DNA of 64,000 bases from the NCBI RefSeq assembly GCF_013393185.1, contig NZ_QJQX01000054.1, forward strand, positions 124,001 to 188,000, given 5' to 3'. Positions 27,787-35,551 of this stretch are shown here, piece after piece (the stretch's first letter is position 1; each line of letters begins with the position of its first letter). The position numbers and the translations under genes are program-made. The stretch comes from Sphingobium lactosutens. GTDB lineage: Bacteria; Pseudomonadota; Alphaproteobacteria; Sphingomonadales; Sphingomonadaceae. Under the pieces are notes generated by a model. It worked only from the letters and a program-made list of their open reading frames with translations, did not search any database and had not been told where the DNA came from.

Positions 27787-28665
27787 ATGCCTGATCGCTT
27801 TGCCGAAATCGAATCCTTCGTGAAGATTGCCGAATCGGGCACGCTGTCCGAGGCCGCCCGACGACTGGGCCTGTCGCTTGCCGCAACCAGCCGCCGGCTG
27901 TCGCAACTGGAACAGCGGCTGGGCGTCCTGCTCATCCGCCGCAACAGCCGGCATCTCAGTCTGACCGAGGAAGGTTCGCTGCTCTATGAGCGGGCGGGAC
28001 AGGCGCTGTCGGTGATCGCGGACGTCGAAACCGACGTGATGCGGCGCGCGACCGAAGCGGCGGGGCTGTTGCGCGTGGTGACGACGATCGGCGCCGGTCG
28101 CACCCGGCTGGCGCCGCTGTTCCGCGACTATGCGATGCTGCACCCGGACGTGACCATCCATCTGGAGACGGCCGCCCAGGCCACCAGCATCGTGGAAACC
28201 GGGCACGACATCGCCATCTGCTTCGACCCGCCGCCCGACTCCGCGCTGACGATGAAGCGGCTGGCCGACAATCCGCGCCTGCTCTGCGCGGCGCCTGCCT
28301 ATCTCAACCGCCGCGGTCGTCCGGCACGGACAGCGGAACTGGGCGCGCATGACAATATCATCGTCGGCGACATGCAGCAGGATCTCTGGCGCGCTATTGT
28401 CGGCGACGGGCAGGGCCCACGGGTGACGCTGAGCACGAATGACGCCGAACTGGCGCGCGCCTGGGCGCTCGACGGCGCGGGCCTTGTGATCAAGTCGCTA
28501 TGGGAGATTGCGGATGATCTCACCGCAGGGCGGCTGGAGCCGGTGCTGCCGGACCTGCGGCTGCCGCCGTCCGCGATTGCCGCCCTCTATATGCCCGGCC
28601 AGGGGGAGGGCGCCAAGGTACGCTCCTGCCTCGATTTTCTCGCGCGGCATCTGAAGAAGGGGTAG
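27787..28665 (+). CDS. LysR-family transcriptional regulator
   Basis: The 292 residues have the LysR winged helix-turn-helix (about 1-60: SGTLSEAARRLGLSLAATSR, then LEQRLGVLLIRR) and a periplasmic-binding-protein-like effector domain (about 88-290). It is divergent from the small membrane protein/bestrophin pair across a 226-bp region, so it may regulate them as LysR members often control the divergent gene. The effector is unknown. Confidence 0.9.
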   Translation: MPDRFAEIESFVKIAESGTLSEAARRLGLSLAATSRRLSQLEQRLGVLLIRRNSRHLSLTEEGSLLYERAGQALSVIADVETDVMRRATEAAGLLRVVTTIGAGRTRLAPLFRDYAMLHPDVTIHLETAAQATSIVETGHDIAICFDPPPDSALTMKRLADNPRLLCAAPAYLNRRGRPARTAELGAHDNIIVGDMQQDLWRAIVGDGQGPRVTLSTNDAELARAWALDGAGLVIKSLWEIADDLTAGRLEPVLPDLRLPPSAIAALYMPGQGEGAKVRSCLDFLARHLKKG

Positions 28666-28705
28666 GGCGGGGCGACCGGAAGCCGTGAGCGGCGCCTGGT
28701 CCCGA

Positions 28706-29275
28706 TCAGTTCTTGCGCTGCGGGACGGTGAAGGTGCCCGACACGCGCCCGCTCGGGCTGGTCGACGTACCGGCATTGCCGCCGGTCGCGCGGCCGTCCA
28801 CGGTTGAACGTCCGCTGTTGAGGTCCATCACCAGCCGCCCGCCGGTCAGTCGGTTCGACCCCTGGGTCAGCGCGACATTGCCCAGCATCGTGATCAGCTT
28901 GGCATTGAGATCGTAGATGGCGACATTGCCGCGCGCGGTCTGGTCGGCCTTGCGCACGACGACGTCGCCCGACGCATCGATGCGGTTGATCTCGATGCCA
29001 TTGTCGCCGGTGCCGCCGCCCGGCTGATTCTTGTAGGCGACGGTCATGCGCGCGGCATTCAGCGTCATGCCCGCCTGCGTCACCTCGACATTGCCGGACA
29101 CGACCACGCGGTCGGCGCGGTCCTGCACTTCGATGCGATCGGCGGTGAAGTTGACCGGCGCGTTGCTGTCATGATTCTTGAACACTTGGCCGAAGAGGGG
29201 CGCGCCCGCGCCGGCGATCATCACGCCCGCGGTGCCCAGAAAGGCGGTCGACAGCAGGATCAGAGTGCGTTTCAT
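28706..29275 (-). CDS. lptA: LPS-transport periplasmic protein LptA
   Basis: LptA bridges inner and outer membrane in the LPS transport machine. The 189-residue product has a signal peptide (about 1-30) and a beta-jellyroll with the OstA pattern: NFTADRIEVQDRADRVVVSG, GMTLNAARMTVAYK, GNVALTQGSNRLTGGRLVMD. Its ATG overlaps the lptC stop by four bases (ATGA). The usual next genes lptB and rpoN are not downstream; a convergent lysR gene is. Confidence 0.9.
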   Translation of the reverse strand: MKRTLILLSTAFLGTAGVMIAGAGAPLFGQVFKNHDSNAPVNFTADRIEVQDRADRVVVSGNVEVTQAGMTLNAARMTVAYKNQPGGGTGDNGIEINRIDASGDVVVRKADQTARGNVAIYDLNAKLITMLGNVALTQGSNRLTGGRLVMDLNSGRSTVDGRATGGNAGTSTSPSGRVSGTFTVPQRKN

Positions 29276-29922
29276 CTATTCTGCCCTTTGAGGCCATTTT
29301 GTTCGATGCGCAAGTTCGCCCGCCCGTTCAGCGTCACGGTGCGCGCGCCCATGTCCGCTTCCAGATGATCGGCGCTGAAGGTGCCGATCGGGATACGTCC
29401 GTCGACCCGGCCGGCGCTTTTCATGCGCCGGGTGGTAAGGTCCACGCCCACGTCGCGGGTGGTCAGGCGATAGCCGCCCGCCGCCTCGAACTGAACCGGC
29501 CCATCGATCGCCACGCGCTCGCTTTCCATGTCGTAACGTCCCTTCTGCGCGGTCAGCACCGCAGGCCCGTCCGACAGGAGTATGCGCGCCGACATGGCAT
29601 TCAGGTCGACGATCGGTTCGCGCGAACTTTTCTGCACGGCGGACCCGGCGCGCAGCGAAAAAGGCTGACCCTTGCTGTCCTCGCCACGATAGAGCGCCTC
29701 GGTCACGCGCATCCGCTCGCGCGCGACGTCGACCTTGTTCTTGTCCAGCACGAAGCTGACTTTGTCGCCGCCGGTGAAGGGGGCCGTCGCCAGCAGGGCC
29801 GCCAGAACGCCGACGGCGATCGGCAGCCAGCCCTTGAGCAACCTGACCAGCCGGTCATGGCTGCCGCCGGGGCGCGCCCACTGACGACGCACGTCGCGTT
29901 GCTGATCGGCTTGGACGGACAT
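29272..29922 (-). CDS. lptC: LPS-transport inner-membrane protein LptC
   Basis: LptC passes LPS from the LptBFG extractor to LptA. The 216-residue protein has one N-terminal transmembrane helix (about 27-45, WLPIAVGVLAALLATAPF) and a periplasmic LptC fold (SFVLDKNKVDVARERMRVTE, and YDMESERVAIDGPVQFEAAG). It lies 18 bp after the RNase D-like gene and overlaps lptA, the common alphaproteobacterial order. Confidence 0.9.
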   Translation of the reverse strand: MSVQADQQRDVRRQWARPGGSHDRLVRLLKGWLPIAVGVLAALLATAPFTGGDKVSFVLDKNKVDVARERMRVTEALYRGEDSKGQPFSLRAGSAVQKSSREPIVDLNAMSARILLSDGPAVLTAQKGRYDMESERVAIDGPVQFEAAGGYRLTTRDVGVDLTTRRMKSAGRVDGRIPIGTFSADHLEADMGARTVTLNGRANLRIEQNGLKGQNR

Positions 29923-29940
29923 GGCGGCGCGAACGCTCCC

Positions 29941-30558
29941 TTACATATGCGCGAAGATGTCGATCTCCGGCCAGCCGGCCAGGTCGAGTTCGGCGCGGTG
30001 GGGCAGGAAATCGAAACAGGCCTGCGCCAGTTCCATCCGGCCTTCGCGAATCAGGCGCTTGTCCAGTTCGGCCTTCAGCGCATGAAGGTAGCGCACGTCC
30101 GACGCAGCATAGTCCTTTTGCGCGTCCGACAAGACCGGCCCGCCCCAGTCGCTCGACTGCTGTTGCTTACTGATGTCCTGTCCCAGCAACTCGCGCACCA
30201 GTTCCTTCAACCCGTGGCGATCGGTATAGGTGCGGATCAGGCGCGAAGCGATCTTGGTGCAATAGACGGGCGCCGCCACGACGCCCAGATAATGTTTTAT
30301 CGCGGCAAGATCGAACCGGCCGAAATGATAGAGTTTCAGCCGCGCCGGATCAGCCAGCACCGCACGAAGATTGGGTGCGGCATAATCGCTGCCGGGATTG
30401 AAGCGCACCAGATGCTCGTCACCCTTGCCATCACTGATCTGGACGACGCAGAGGCGGTCACGCGGGGTGATGAGGCCCATGGTTTCGGTGTCGACAGCGA
30501 TCGGGCCGGGGGCGAGTACGCCGGCGGGCAGATCTTCTTCATGAAAATGCACGGTCAT
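29941..30558 (-). CDS. RNase D-like 3'-5' exonuclease without HRDC
   Basis: ATG 30558, preceded by AAGGGGAAATAT, gives 205 residues. DEDD motifs are visible: AVDTETMGL, LYHFGRFDLAAIKHYLG and DYAASDVRYL. Unlike rnd at 20.8 kb it lacks an HRDC domain, so it is a short form that probably trims RNA ends. It heads the lptC-lptA operon, a conserved alphaproteobacterial pairing whose meaning is unclear. Confidence 0.9.
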   Translation of the reverse strand: MTVHFHEEDLPAGVLAPGPIAVDTETMGLITPRDRLCVVQISDGKGDEHLVRFNPGSDYAAPNLRAVLADPARLKLYHFGRFDLAAIKHYLGVVAAPVYCTKIASRLIRTYTDRHGLKELVRELLGQDISKQQQSSDWGGPVLSDAQKDYAASDVRYLHALKAELDKRLIREGRMELAQACFDFLPHRAELDLAGWPEIDIFAHM

Positions 30559-30712
30559 ATATTTCCCCTTATGGCGAAACCGGGCGCACCGCAATCAAGC
30601 CTTTGCGCTGTTGCTGCGTTGCGACAAACGGATGGGATTGCGCGATGAAATGCAGGGAATTTCCGGTATTTTAGCGCAAAAGAACGGAACATGATCGCAA
30701 CGATGAAAATCA

Positions 30713-30741
30713 TTCGCGCTGCCCTGAAAAGTTGATATAGT
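30713..30741 (+). promoter_or_regulatory. Candidate promoter and leader of the cold-shock gene
   Basis: TATAGT (30736-30741) makes a good -10, with a weak TTCGCG (30713-30718) 17 bp upstream. The leader of about 90 nt then contains CATGTC/GACATG (30774-30779, 30788-30793), a small hairpin. Long leaders that change fold with temperature are known for cold-shock genes, so this is a plausible thermoregulated leader. Confidence 0.4.
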
Positions 30742-30838
30742 GATTCCCAAACCCGCCTTTGCGGTGGATTCTGCATGTCATTCGCCCGACATGTTTGTCC
30801 GATTGTCTTTGGGGCGAAGCGAAAGTGACTAACAGGGC

Positions 30839-31681
30839 ATGAGTTTTGACAGAGGTCGCCGCGGCGGGCGCGGCAAGGATAAGCGCGACGGTTTCGGCGA
30901 CGACAACTTTTACGGTGGCGGTGATCGCGGCGGCTTCGGCGGCGGTTTCGGCGGCGGCGATCGTTTCGGCGGTGGTGGTGGCGGCTTCGGCGGCGATCGT
31001 GGAGGTTTTGGCGGCGGCGGTGGTGACCGCGGTGGCTTTGGCGGCGGCGGCGGTGGCCGTGGCGGCTTTGGTGGCGGCGGCGGCGGTTTTGGCGGCGGCG
31101 GCGGCGGTGGTCGCGGCATGCCTGCCCAGGTTGTCGGCGAAGGCAAGGGCGTCGTTAAGTTCTTCAACGGACAGAAGGGCTTCGGCTTCATCGTTCGTGA
31201 TGACGGCGGTGAAGACGTGTTCGTTCATATCAGCGCGGTCGAGCAGGCCGGCCTGACCGGCCTGGCCGAAGGCCAGCCGCTGGGCTTTACGCTGGTCGAT
31301 CGTGGCGGCAAGGTGTCGGCGACCGATCTGGTGATCGACGGCGAACCGCTTCCGGTCACGGATCGTGCGCCGCGTGAACCGCGCGAGCCTCGCGCCGGTG
31401 GTTTCGGCGGCGATCGTGGCGGCTTCGGCGGTGCCGATCGTGGTCCGCAGCGCCAGCTGACCGGTGAACGCGCCAGCGGCACGGTGAAATTCTTCAACGC
31501 GATGAAGGGCTTCGGCTTCATTCAGCGCGATGACGGCCAGCCGGACGCCTTCGTGCACATCAGCGCCGTCGAGCGTGCGGGCATGTCCGCTCTAAACGAG
31601 GGCGACCGCCTCGACTTCGAACTGGAAGTCGATCGTCGCGGCAAATATGCGGCGGTGAATCTCCAGTCGAAGGCCGACTGA
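30839..31681 (+). CDS. Double cold-shock-domain RNA-binding protein with Gly/RGG-rich N-terminus
   Basis: The 280-residue protein has two cold-shock domains, at about 100-166 (KGVVKFFNGQKGFGFI, DVFVHISAVEQAG) and 211-278 (GTVKFFNAMKGFGFI, AFVHISAVERAG). These bind single-stranded RNA or DNA through the KGFGFI and VFVH motifs. Residues about 20-97 are almost pure GGFGGG/GGDRGG repeats, and an RGGFGG linker joins the domains. Ordinary CspA has one domain and about 70 residues, and the two-domain form is known in alphaproteobacteria. The Gly/Arg tail resembles condensate-forming RGG proteins, which is inference. Confidence 0.93.
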   Translation: MSFDRGRRGGRGKDKRDGFGDDNFYGGGDRGGFGGGFGGGDRFGGGGGGFGGDRGGFGGGGGDRGGFGGGGGGRGGFGGGGGGFGGGGGGGRGMPAQVVGEGKGVVKFFNGQKGFGFIVRDDGGEDVFVHISAVEQAGLTGLAEGQPLGFTLVDRGGKVSATDLVIDGEPLPVTDRAPREPREPRAGGFGGDRGGFGGADRGPQRQLTGERASGTVKFFNAMKGFGFIQRDDGQPDAFVHISAVERAGMSALNEGDRLDFELEVDRRGKYAAVNLQSKAD

Positions 31682-31723
31682 CGCGCGATACATGAATCAT
31701 CCCTGTTGCAGGGGAGAGGATAG

Positions 31724-31758
31724 AAAGGGGTCGTCCAGCTGGGCGGCCCTTTTTCTTT
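31724..31758 (+). terminator. Terminator of the cold-shock gene
   Basis: AAAGGG near 31724 pairs with CCCTTT near 31748-31753 around a CCAGCTGG core, and runs into TTTTCTTT. It is a rho-independent terminator 43 bp after the stop codon. Confidence 0.75.
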
Positions 31759-32009
31759 GCCCATCTCCCCGCGCCTCCATCGTGCGCCATGGACCATCAG
31801 GCCTCAGAGCATTCTGAAGTCGGCTGGACCAGCCGACGGCTCGCAATATGCTGTAATCAAACGATAAATAGAGCTGGGAACAATTCCATCTCATCGTTCA
31901 TGGCTCGAAGGTCGTCAACGCGCCGCGCCAGCCGTGGCTGGATGGCAAATATCCCTGCTGGTCGATGGCGCGTGCCGGGCAAATGTGCCCGCCGGGCCGG
32001 AATGGTCCT
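31759..32009. other. Non-coding gap between cold-shock and chemoreceptor genes
   Basis: The stretch from the cold-shock stop to the convergent chemoreceptor end is 328 bp. Beyond the terminator I see no supported gene, RNA or repeat. A 78-codon ORF on the + strand has no ribosome-binding site and overlaps the opposite gene. Confidence 0.5.
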
Positions 32010-33413
32010 TCAGCCCTGGTCCTGATAGGCCATCTGCAAGATGCCCCAATGGCGGCCACGGACATGGATGGACGCGATCACCTGCTTCAGCAGGACGATC
32101 TCCCCCTCCGCGGTGGGGCGGCGATAGGCCTTGATGCAGAAGGGCTGGGTGATCCTGCACTGTTCGCGTGTGTCCGCAAAGTCGAAGATCAGCCCCTGGC
32201 GTGAATGTTCGGCATTCCAGACATCGTCGCCAGGCCGCTGCGGATGCGACCGTTCCGGCATGGCGATGGCGCCATAGGCGTGACGATCAGTAAAGGTCAT
32301 GCCGAACAGCCCCGGATAGGTGCGCGCCATTTCCTGCCGCGCGCGCGCGGCCGCCAGCATCGCCGGCTGGATCGGGTGACTATATTGAAGGGGGTTCGTG
32401 CCGGGGATCGGCGCATAATGGTCGCTGAAGGCCTCGGCCTCGCTGATTCGCCCTTCAGCAATGGCCTGCTCGATCGAGCGGGCCACGGCCTCGGCGGATT
32501 CCAGGGCGAAGCGGATATAGAGCGAGTCGGGAATGTCGACACCGCTTTCCGCCAGATATTGCAGCAGCAGGTTCGTGTCTTCGCTGGCGCTGGTGATGCG
32601 GCCGGACAGGCGTTGCAGGCCACCGGCATTGTCGCTCGACGTGCTCGCCAGTGCCGCAAGGCCGGAACGGATCTCGCCCGCCGATCCGACCATCGATCCG
32701 ATACGCTGGGCCACGCCCTCGCTGTTGCTCGACAGATCGAGCATGAGCGCGGCCAGCCGTTCGACCAATGTCTCGATGTTGCGGGTGTCGGACTGGGCGG
32801 TGCGGGCGGTCTGGGCGCCGCGCATGATGCTGTCGAGCATGCCGCCGGCCTCGCTGGTCAGCGCCGCGATCGACTGTTCGATCGTCTGGGTCGCTGCACC
32901 GGTTTCCTGCGCCAGTTTCTTCACTTCGGCCGCGACCACGGCGAAGCCGCGCCCGGCGTCGCCTGCGCGTGCCGCCTCGATCGTGGCGTTGAGGGCAAGA
33001 AGGTTGGTCTGGCTGGCGATGCCGCTGATCACGCTGGTGACATGGGCAACGGTCTTGAGTGCCTCGCCAAAGCCGTCCAGCCGCGCGTGGATGCGACTTA
33101 CCTGTTCGATCAGATCGACGAAATTGCTGTTTGCGGTCGACAATTGGCGGCCTGAATCGTCAATGATGGCGCGCGCGGCGACCGCCTTTTCCCGCGCATC
33201 CTGCCCGGCCAGCGAGACGCGCTCGCCATCCTGCGACAATTGCGCGGCGGCGACGCTGATCGCCTCGATCGTTTGCGCCTGATGCGTCACCCGCTCGGCG
33301 AGTTCGCTAATGTCTGCCTGAAGGTCGAGCGTGCGGATACCCAGGTCGCCGGACAATTTGGCGACCTTCATCACTGCGCGTGCGACGCTATCGGATTGCA
33401 TGTCCCTCATCAC
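32010..33413 (-). CDS. Soluble chemoreceptor with C-terminal sensory domain
   Basis: The 467-residue protein lacks transmembrane helices. The MCP signalling coiled coil comes first (tip [20 protein letters not shown] near residue 138). A C-terminal domain of about 170 residues follows and ends [21 protein letters not shown]. The GRHWG motif is typical of sensory modules placed after the signalling domain in cytoplasmic or mislocalised MCPs. Input and output are thus reversed relative to classical receptors. The ligand is unknown. Confidence 0.85.
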   Translation of the reverse strand: MMRDMQSDSVARAVMKVAKLSGDLGIRTLDLQADISELAERVTHQAQTIEAISVAAAQLSQDGERVSLAGQDAREKAVAARAIIDDSGRQLSTANSNFVDLIEQVSRIHARLDGFGEALKTVAHVTSVISGIASQTNLLALNATIEAARAGDAGRGFAVVAAEVKKLAQETGAATQTIEQSIAALTSEAGGMLDSIMRGAQTARTAQSDTRNIETLVERLAALMLDLSSNSEGVAQRIGSMVGSAGEIRSGLAALASTSSDNAGGLQRLSGRITSASEDTNLLLQYLAESGVDIPDSLYIRFALESAEAVARSIEQAIAEGRISEAEAFSDHYAPIPGTNPLQYSHPIQPAMLAAARARQEMARTYPGLFGMTFTDRHAYGAIAMPERSHPQRPGDDVWNAEHSRQGLIFDFADTREQCRITQPFCIKAYRRPTAEGEIVLLKQVIASIHVRGRHWGILQMAYQDQG

Positions 33414-33472
33414 GACATGCGAGGCTATCGAGCCGTGGTAAATTAAGCGTTAGCACTGCCACTCAGTCCGTC

Positions 33473-34390
33473 TCAGAGCGCGCCCGCCAGCGCCAGCATG
33501 ACGCCCACCACCACCAACATCAATCCGATGATCTCGCTGCGCTGCATCCGCTCCCTGAGGTAGAAATGGCCGAACGCCATGGTGAAGGCGACCTCGATCT
33601 GGCCGACGATCCGCACCAGCGCGACCGGCGCGGTGGCAAAGCCGGTGAACCAGCAGGCGGACCCAAGCGCGGAGAGCAGTCCGACCTGCCCCGACACGCG
33701 CCAGCTGGCGAAGACCCGGCCGATCTCGCCCCGTTCGCGCAACATCATCCAGGCGCCCAATATCACTGTCTGGAGCAGCACGGTCACGCACAGCACGATC
33801 AGCGCGGCGAGGATGCGATCGTCGCCGCCGACCTCCTGCGTTGCGCGGCGGATGCCGATCGCGGTCAGGGCGAAGAAGAAGCCCGACGCGATGCCGGTGA
33901 TGGCGGCAGGCTGTCCGAGGGCGCGGAGGAAATCGATCGGTCCCATCCGCCTGCCGCCGGTAGACAGCAGCATCACGCCGATGACGCCGCAGCCGATCCC
34001 GGCCCAGGTCAGCGGCGAGAGCGTCTCGCCCATCAGCAGGAACGACAGGACCGCGCCCTGCACCGCCTCGGTCTTGGAATAGGCCGTGCCGACGACGAAA
34101 TTACGATGGCTGAAGGCCAGGATCAGCAGGTTGGTCGCGATGATCTGCGCAAGGCCGCCAGCGAGGCAGAAGAGCAGGAAATGCTGCTGTAGTGCCGGCC
34201 AGGGCATGGGCAAGGCCAGCCGATAGAGGCCGAGCATCAGCAGGGTGAAGGGGATGCCGTAAAGATAGCGGACCAGGCCCGCGCCATTCAGGGAGAGGCT
34301 ATGGCTCACCCGGCGCTGGACGGCGGTGCGCCAGGCCTGGGTCGCGCCGGCCAGCAGGGTTGCCGGCAGCCAGAGGGGAGAGGTGATCAT
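33473..34390 (-). CDS. DMT-superfamily (EamA) transporter
   Basis: The 305-residue integral membrane protein has about ten helices in two EamA repeats (for example GTAYSKTEAVQGAVLSFLLM, and PVALVRIVGQIEVAFTMAFG in the second half). Family members export amino acids or metabolites. The substrate cannot be read from the sequence. It is on the same strand as the DUF3667 gene, 31 bp downstream. Confidence 0.85.
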   Translation of the reverse strand: MITSPLWLPATLLAGATQAWRTAVQRRVSHSLSLNGAGLVRYLYGIPFTLLMLGLYRLALPMPWPALQQHFLLFCLAGGLAQIIATNLLILAFSHRNFVVGTAYSKTEAVQGAVLSFLLMGETLSPLTWAGIGCGVIGVMLLSTGGRRMGPIDFLRALGQPAAITGIASGFFFALTAIGIRRATQEVGGDDRILAALIVLCVTVLLQTVILGAWMMLRERGEIGRVFASWRVSGQVGLLSALGSACWFTGFATAPVALVRIVGQIEVAFTMAFGHFYLRERMQRSEIIGLMLVVVGVMLALAGAL

Positions 34391-34421
34391 GCCCGCCGCT
34401 ATACAGGGCGGACCCGACCCG

Positions 34422-35492
34422 TCACCCCATCATCGCCAGCAGCGTGAAGAAGAGCGAGAGCGAAACGCAGGCAAAGCCATAGAGGAGCGGCAGGCGCAAC
34501 ATCGTTCCGGTGCGCGACAGGGAGTATGCATCCTTGAACTGGCGATACATGTGCCAGGCGGCGAACAGCATCAGGCCCAGCGTGACGAGGCCGCTCGTGA
34601 CATGCACCGCATTCAGCACCATCGACAGGCAGAAGAGCAGCGACATGAAGGCGATCGAATAGGTCACATAGATCGCATGGTCGTACATTTTGTAGCGGCG
34701 GCTGAAGGGAAAGAGCAGCCAGACGAACGGCAGCGAGATGAGGATAAGCGCCCAGGAGAATTTATAGGCGTTGGCCTTGAGCTTGTAATAGGCGAACTCC
34801 GGGTTTTCCGCTGCGGCGCTCACTGCCCTGCCTACCGTCTTGGCGATGCCGCCATTGACCCCTTCGCCCATCAGCGAATCGGTCAGGTCGCTGGCGAGCG
34901 TGAGGCCCTTGCGCTCTGCGCGCGCGTCGGTCAGTTTTTCGGCCAGCGCTTCGCGTCGACCGGCGGAAATGCCGGGCACGGCGAGATCTCCTTCGATCTT
35001 CTTGATGCGAGCGTCGGCCTTTTCCTGCTCCTTGCGCAGTTCAGCTTGCGCTTCGGCATTCATCTTCACGCCCTTGACCGCGTCATCCGGGCCATGATGG
35101 CTGGTCAGCGAAAAAATGGCGTAGAGAAGAAAGGCGGAGAAGAGGAACAGGGCGAAGGGCGACACGAACTTGGCGCGTTCGCCATGGATATAGCGCCGCG
35201 TCAGCTTGCCCGGCCGCAGCGCCAGTTCAGGGAGGGTGGTCCAGATCTTGCCCTCGAAATGGAGCACGCCATGGGCCAGGTCATGACCGATCGCCGCGAA
35301 GCTGCGGTGCAGATGCGCCGTCTGTCCGCATTGCGCGCAATAATTGCCGTTCAGCGCCGCGCCGCAGTTGAGGCAAGGGCCGTGGCCCGGTTCATGCGGC
35401 CCATGTCCTGCTTCGCCATGGCCCGGCTCCACCGCCCGTGCCAGCATCGCCCCGGTGACGGCGTCACCCGCTGCTTCGATTCCCCCAGTCAT
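34422..35492 (-). CDS. DUF3667 membrane protein with N-terminal zinc ribbon
   Basis: ATG 35492 (MTGGIEAAGDAVTG) gives 356 residues. A zinc-ribbon knuckle, CLNCGAALNGNYCAQCG (Cys 40, 43, 52, 55), precedes the DUF3667 segment (DLAHGVLHFEGKIWTTLPEL, TRRYIHGERAKFVSPFALFL). There are about five hydrophobic helices. A charged, probably coiled-coil insert (AQAELRKEQEKADARIKKIE) sits between the first and second helices. The start is uncertain because no good ribosome-binding site is visible. Function is unknown. Confidence 0.8.
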   Translation of the reverse strand: MTGGIEAAGDAVTGAMLARAVEPGHGEAGHGPHEPGHGPCLNCGAALNGNYCAQCGQTAHLHRSFAAIGHDLAHGVLHFEGKIWTTLPELALRPGKLTRRYIHGERAKFVSPFALFLFSAFLLYAIFSLTSHHGPDDAVKGVKMNAEAQAELRKEQEKADARIKKIEGDLAVPGISAGRREALAEKLTDARAERKGLTLASDLTDSLMGEGVNGGIAKTVGRAVSAAAENPEFAYYKLKANAYKFSWALILISLPFVWLLFPFSRRYKMYDHAIYVTYSIAFMSLLFCLSMVLNAVHVTSGLVTLGLMLFAAWHMYRQFKDAYSLSRTGTMLRLPLLYGFACVSLSLFFTLLAMMG

Positions 35493-35551
35493 GGGGCGGG
35501 AGGATATCAGCGGTGTATGATCGACACCAGACGCTTCGCGCGAGGCGCTGT

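Noticed and set aside
31759..32025. A 78-codon + strand ORF at 31789 in the gap after the cold-shock gene
   Set aside because: No ribosome-binding site, low-complexity Arg/Ser content and overlap with the chemoreceptor end argue against it.
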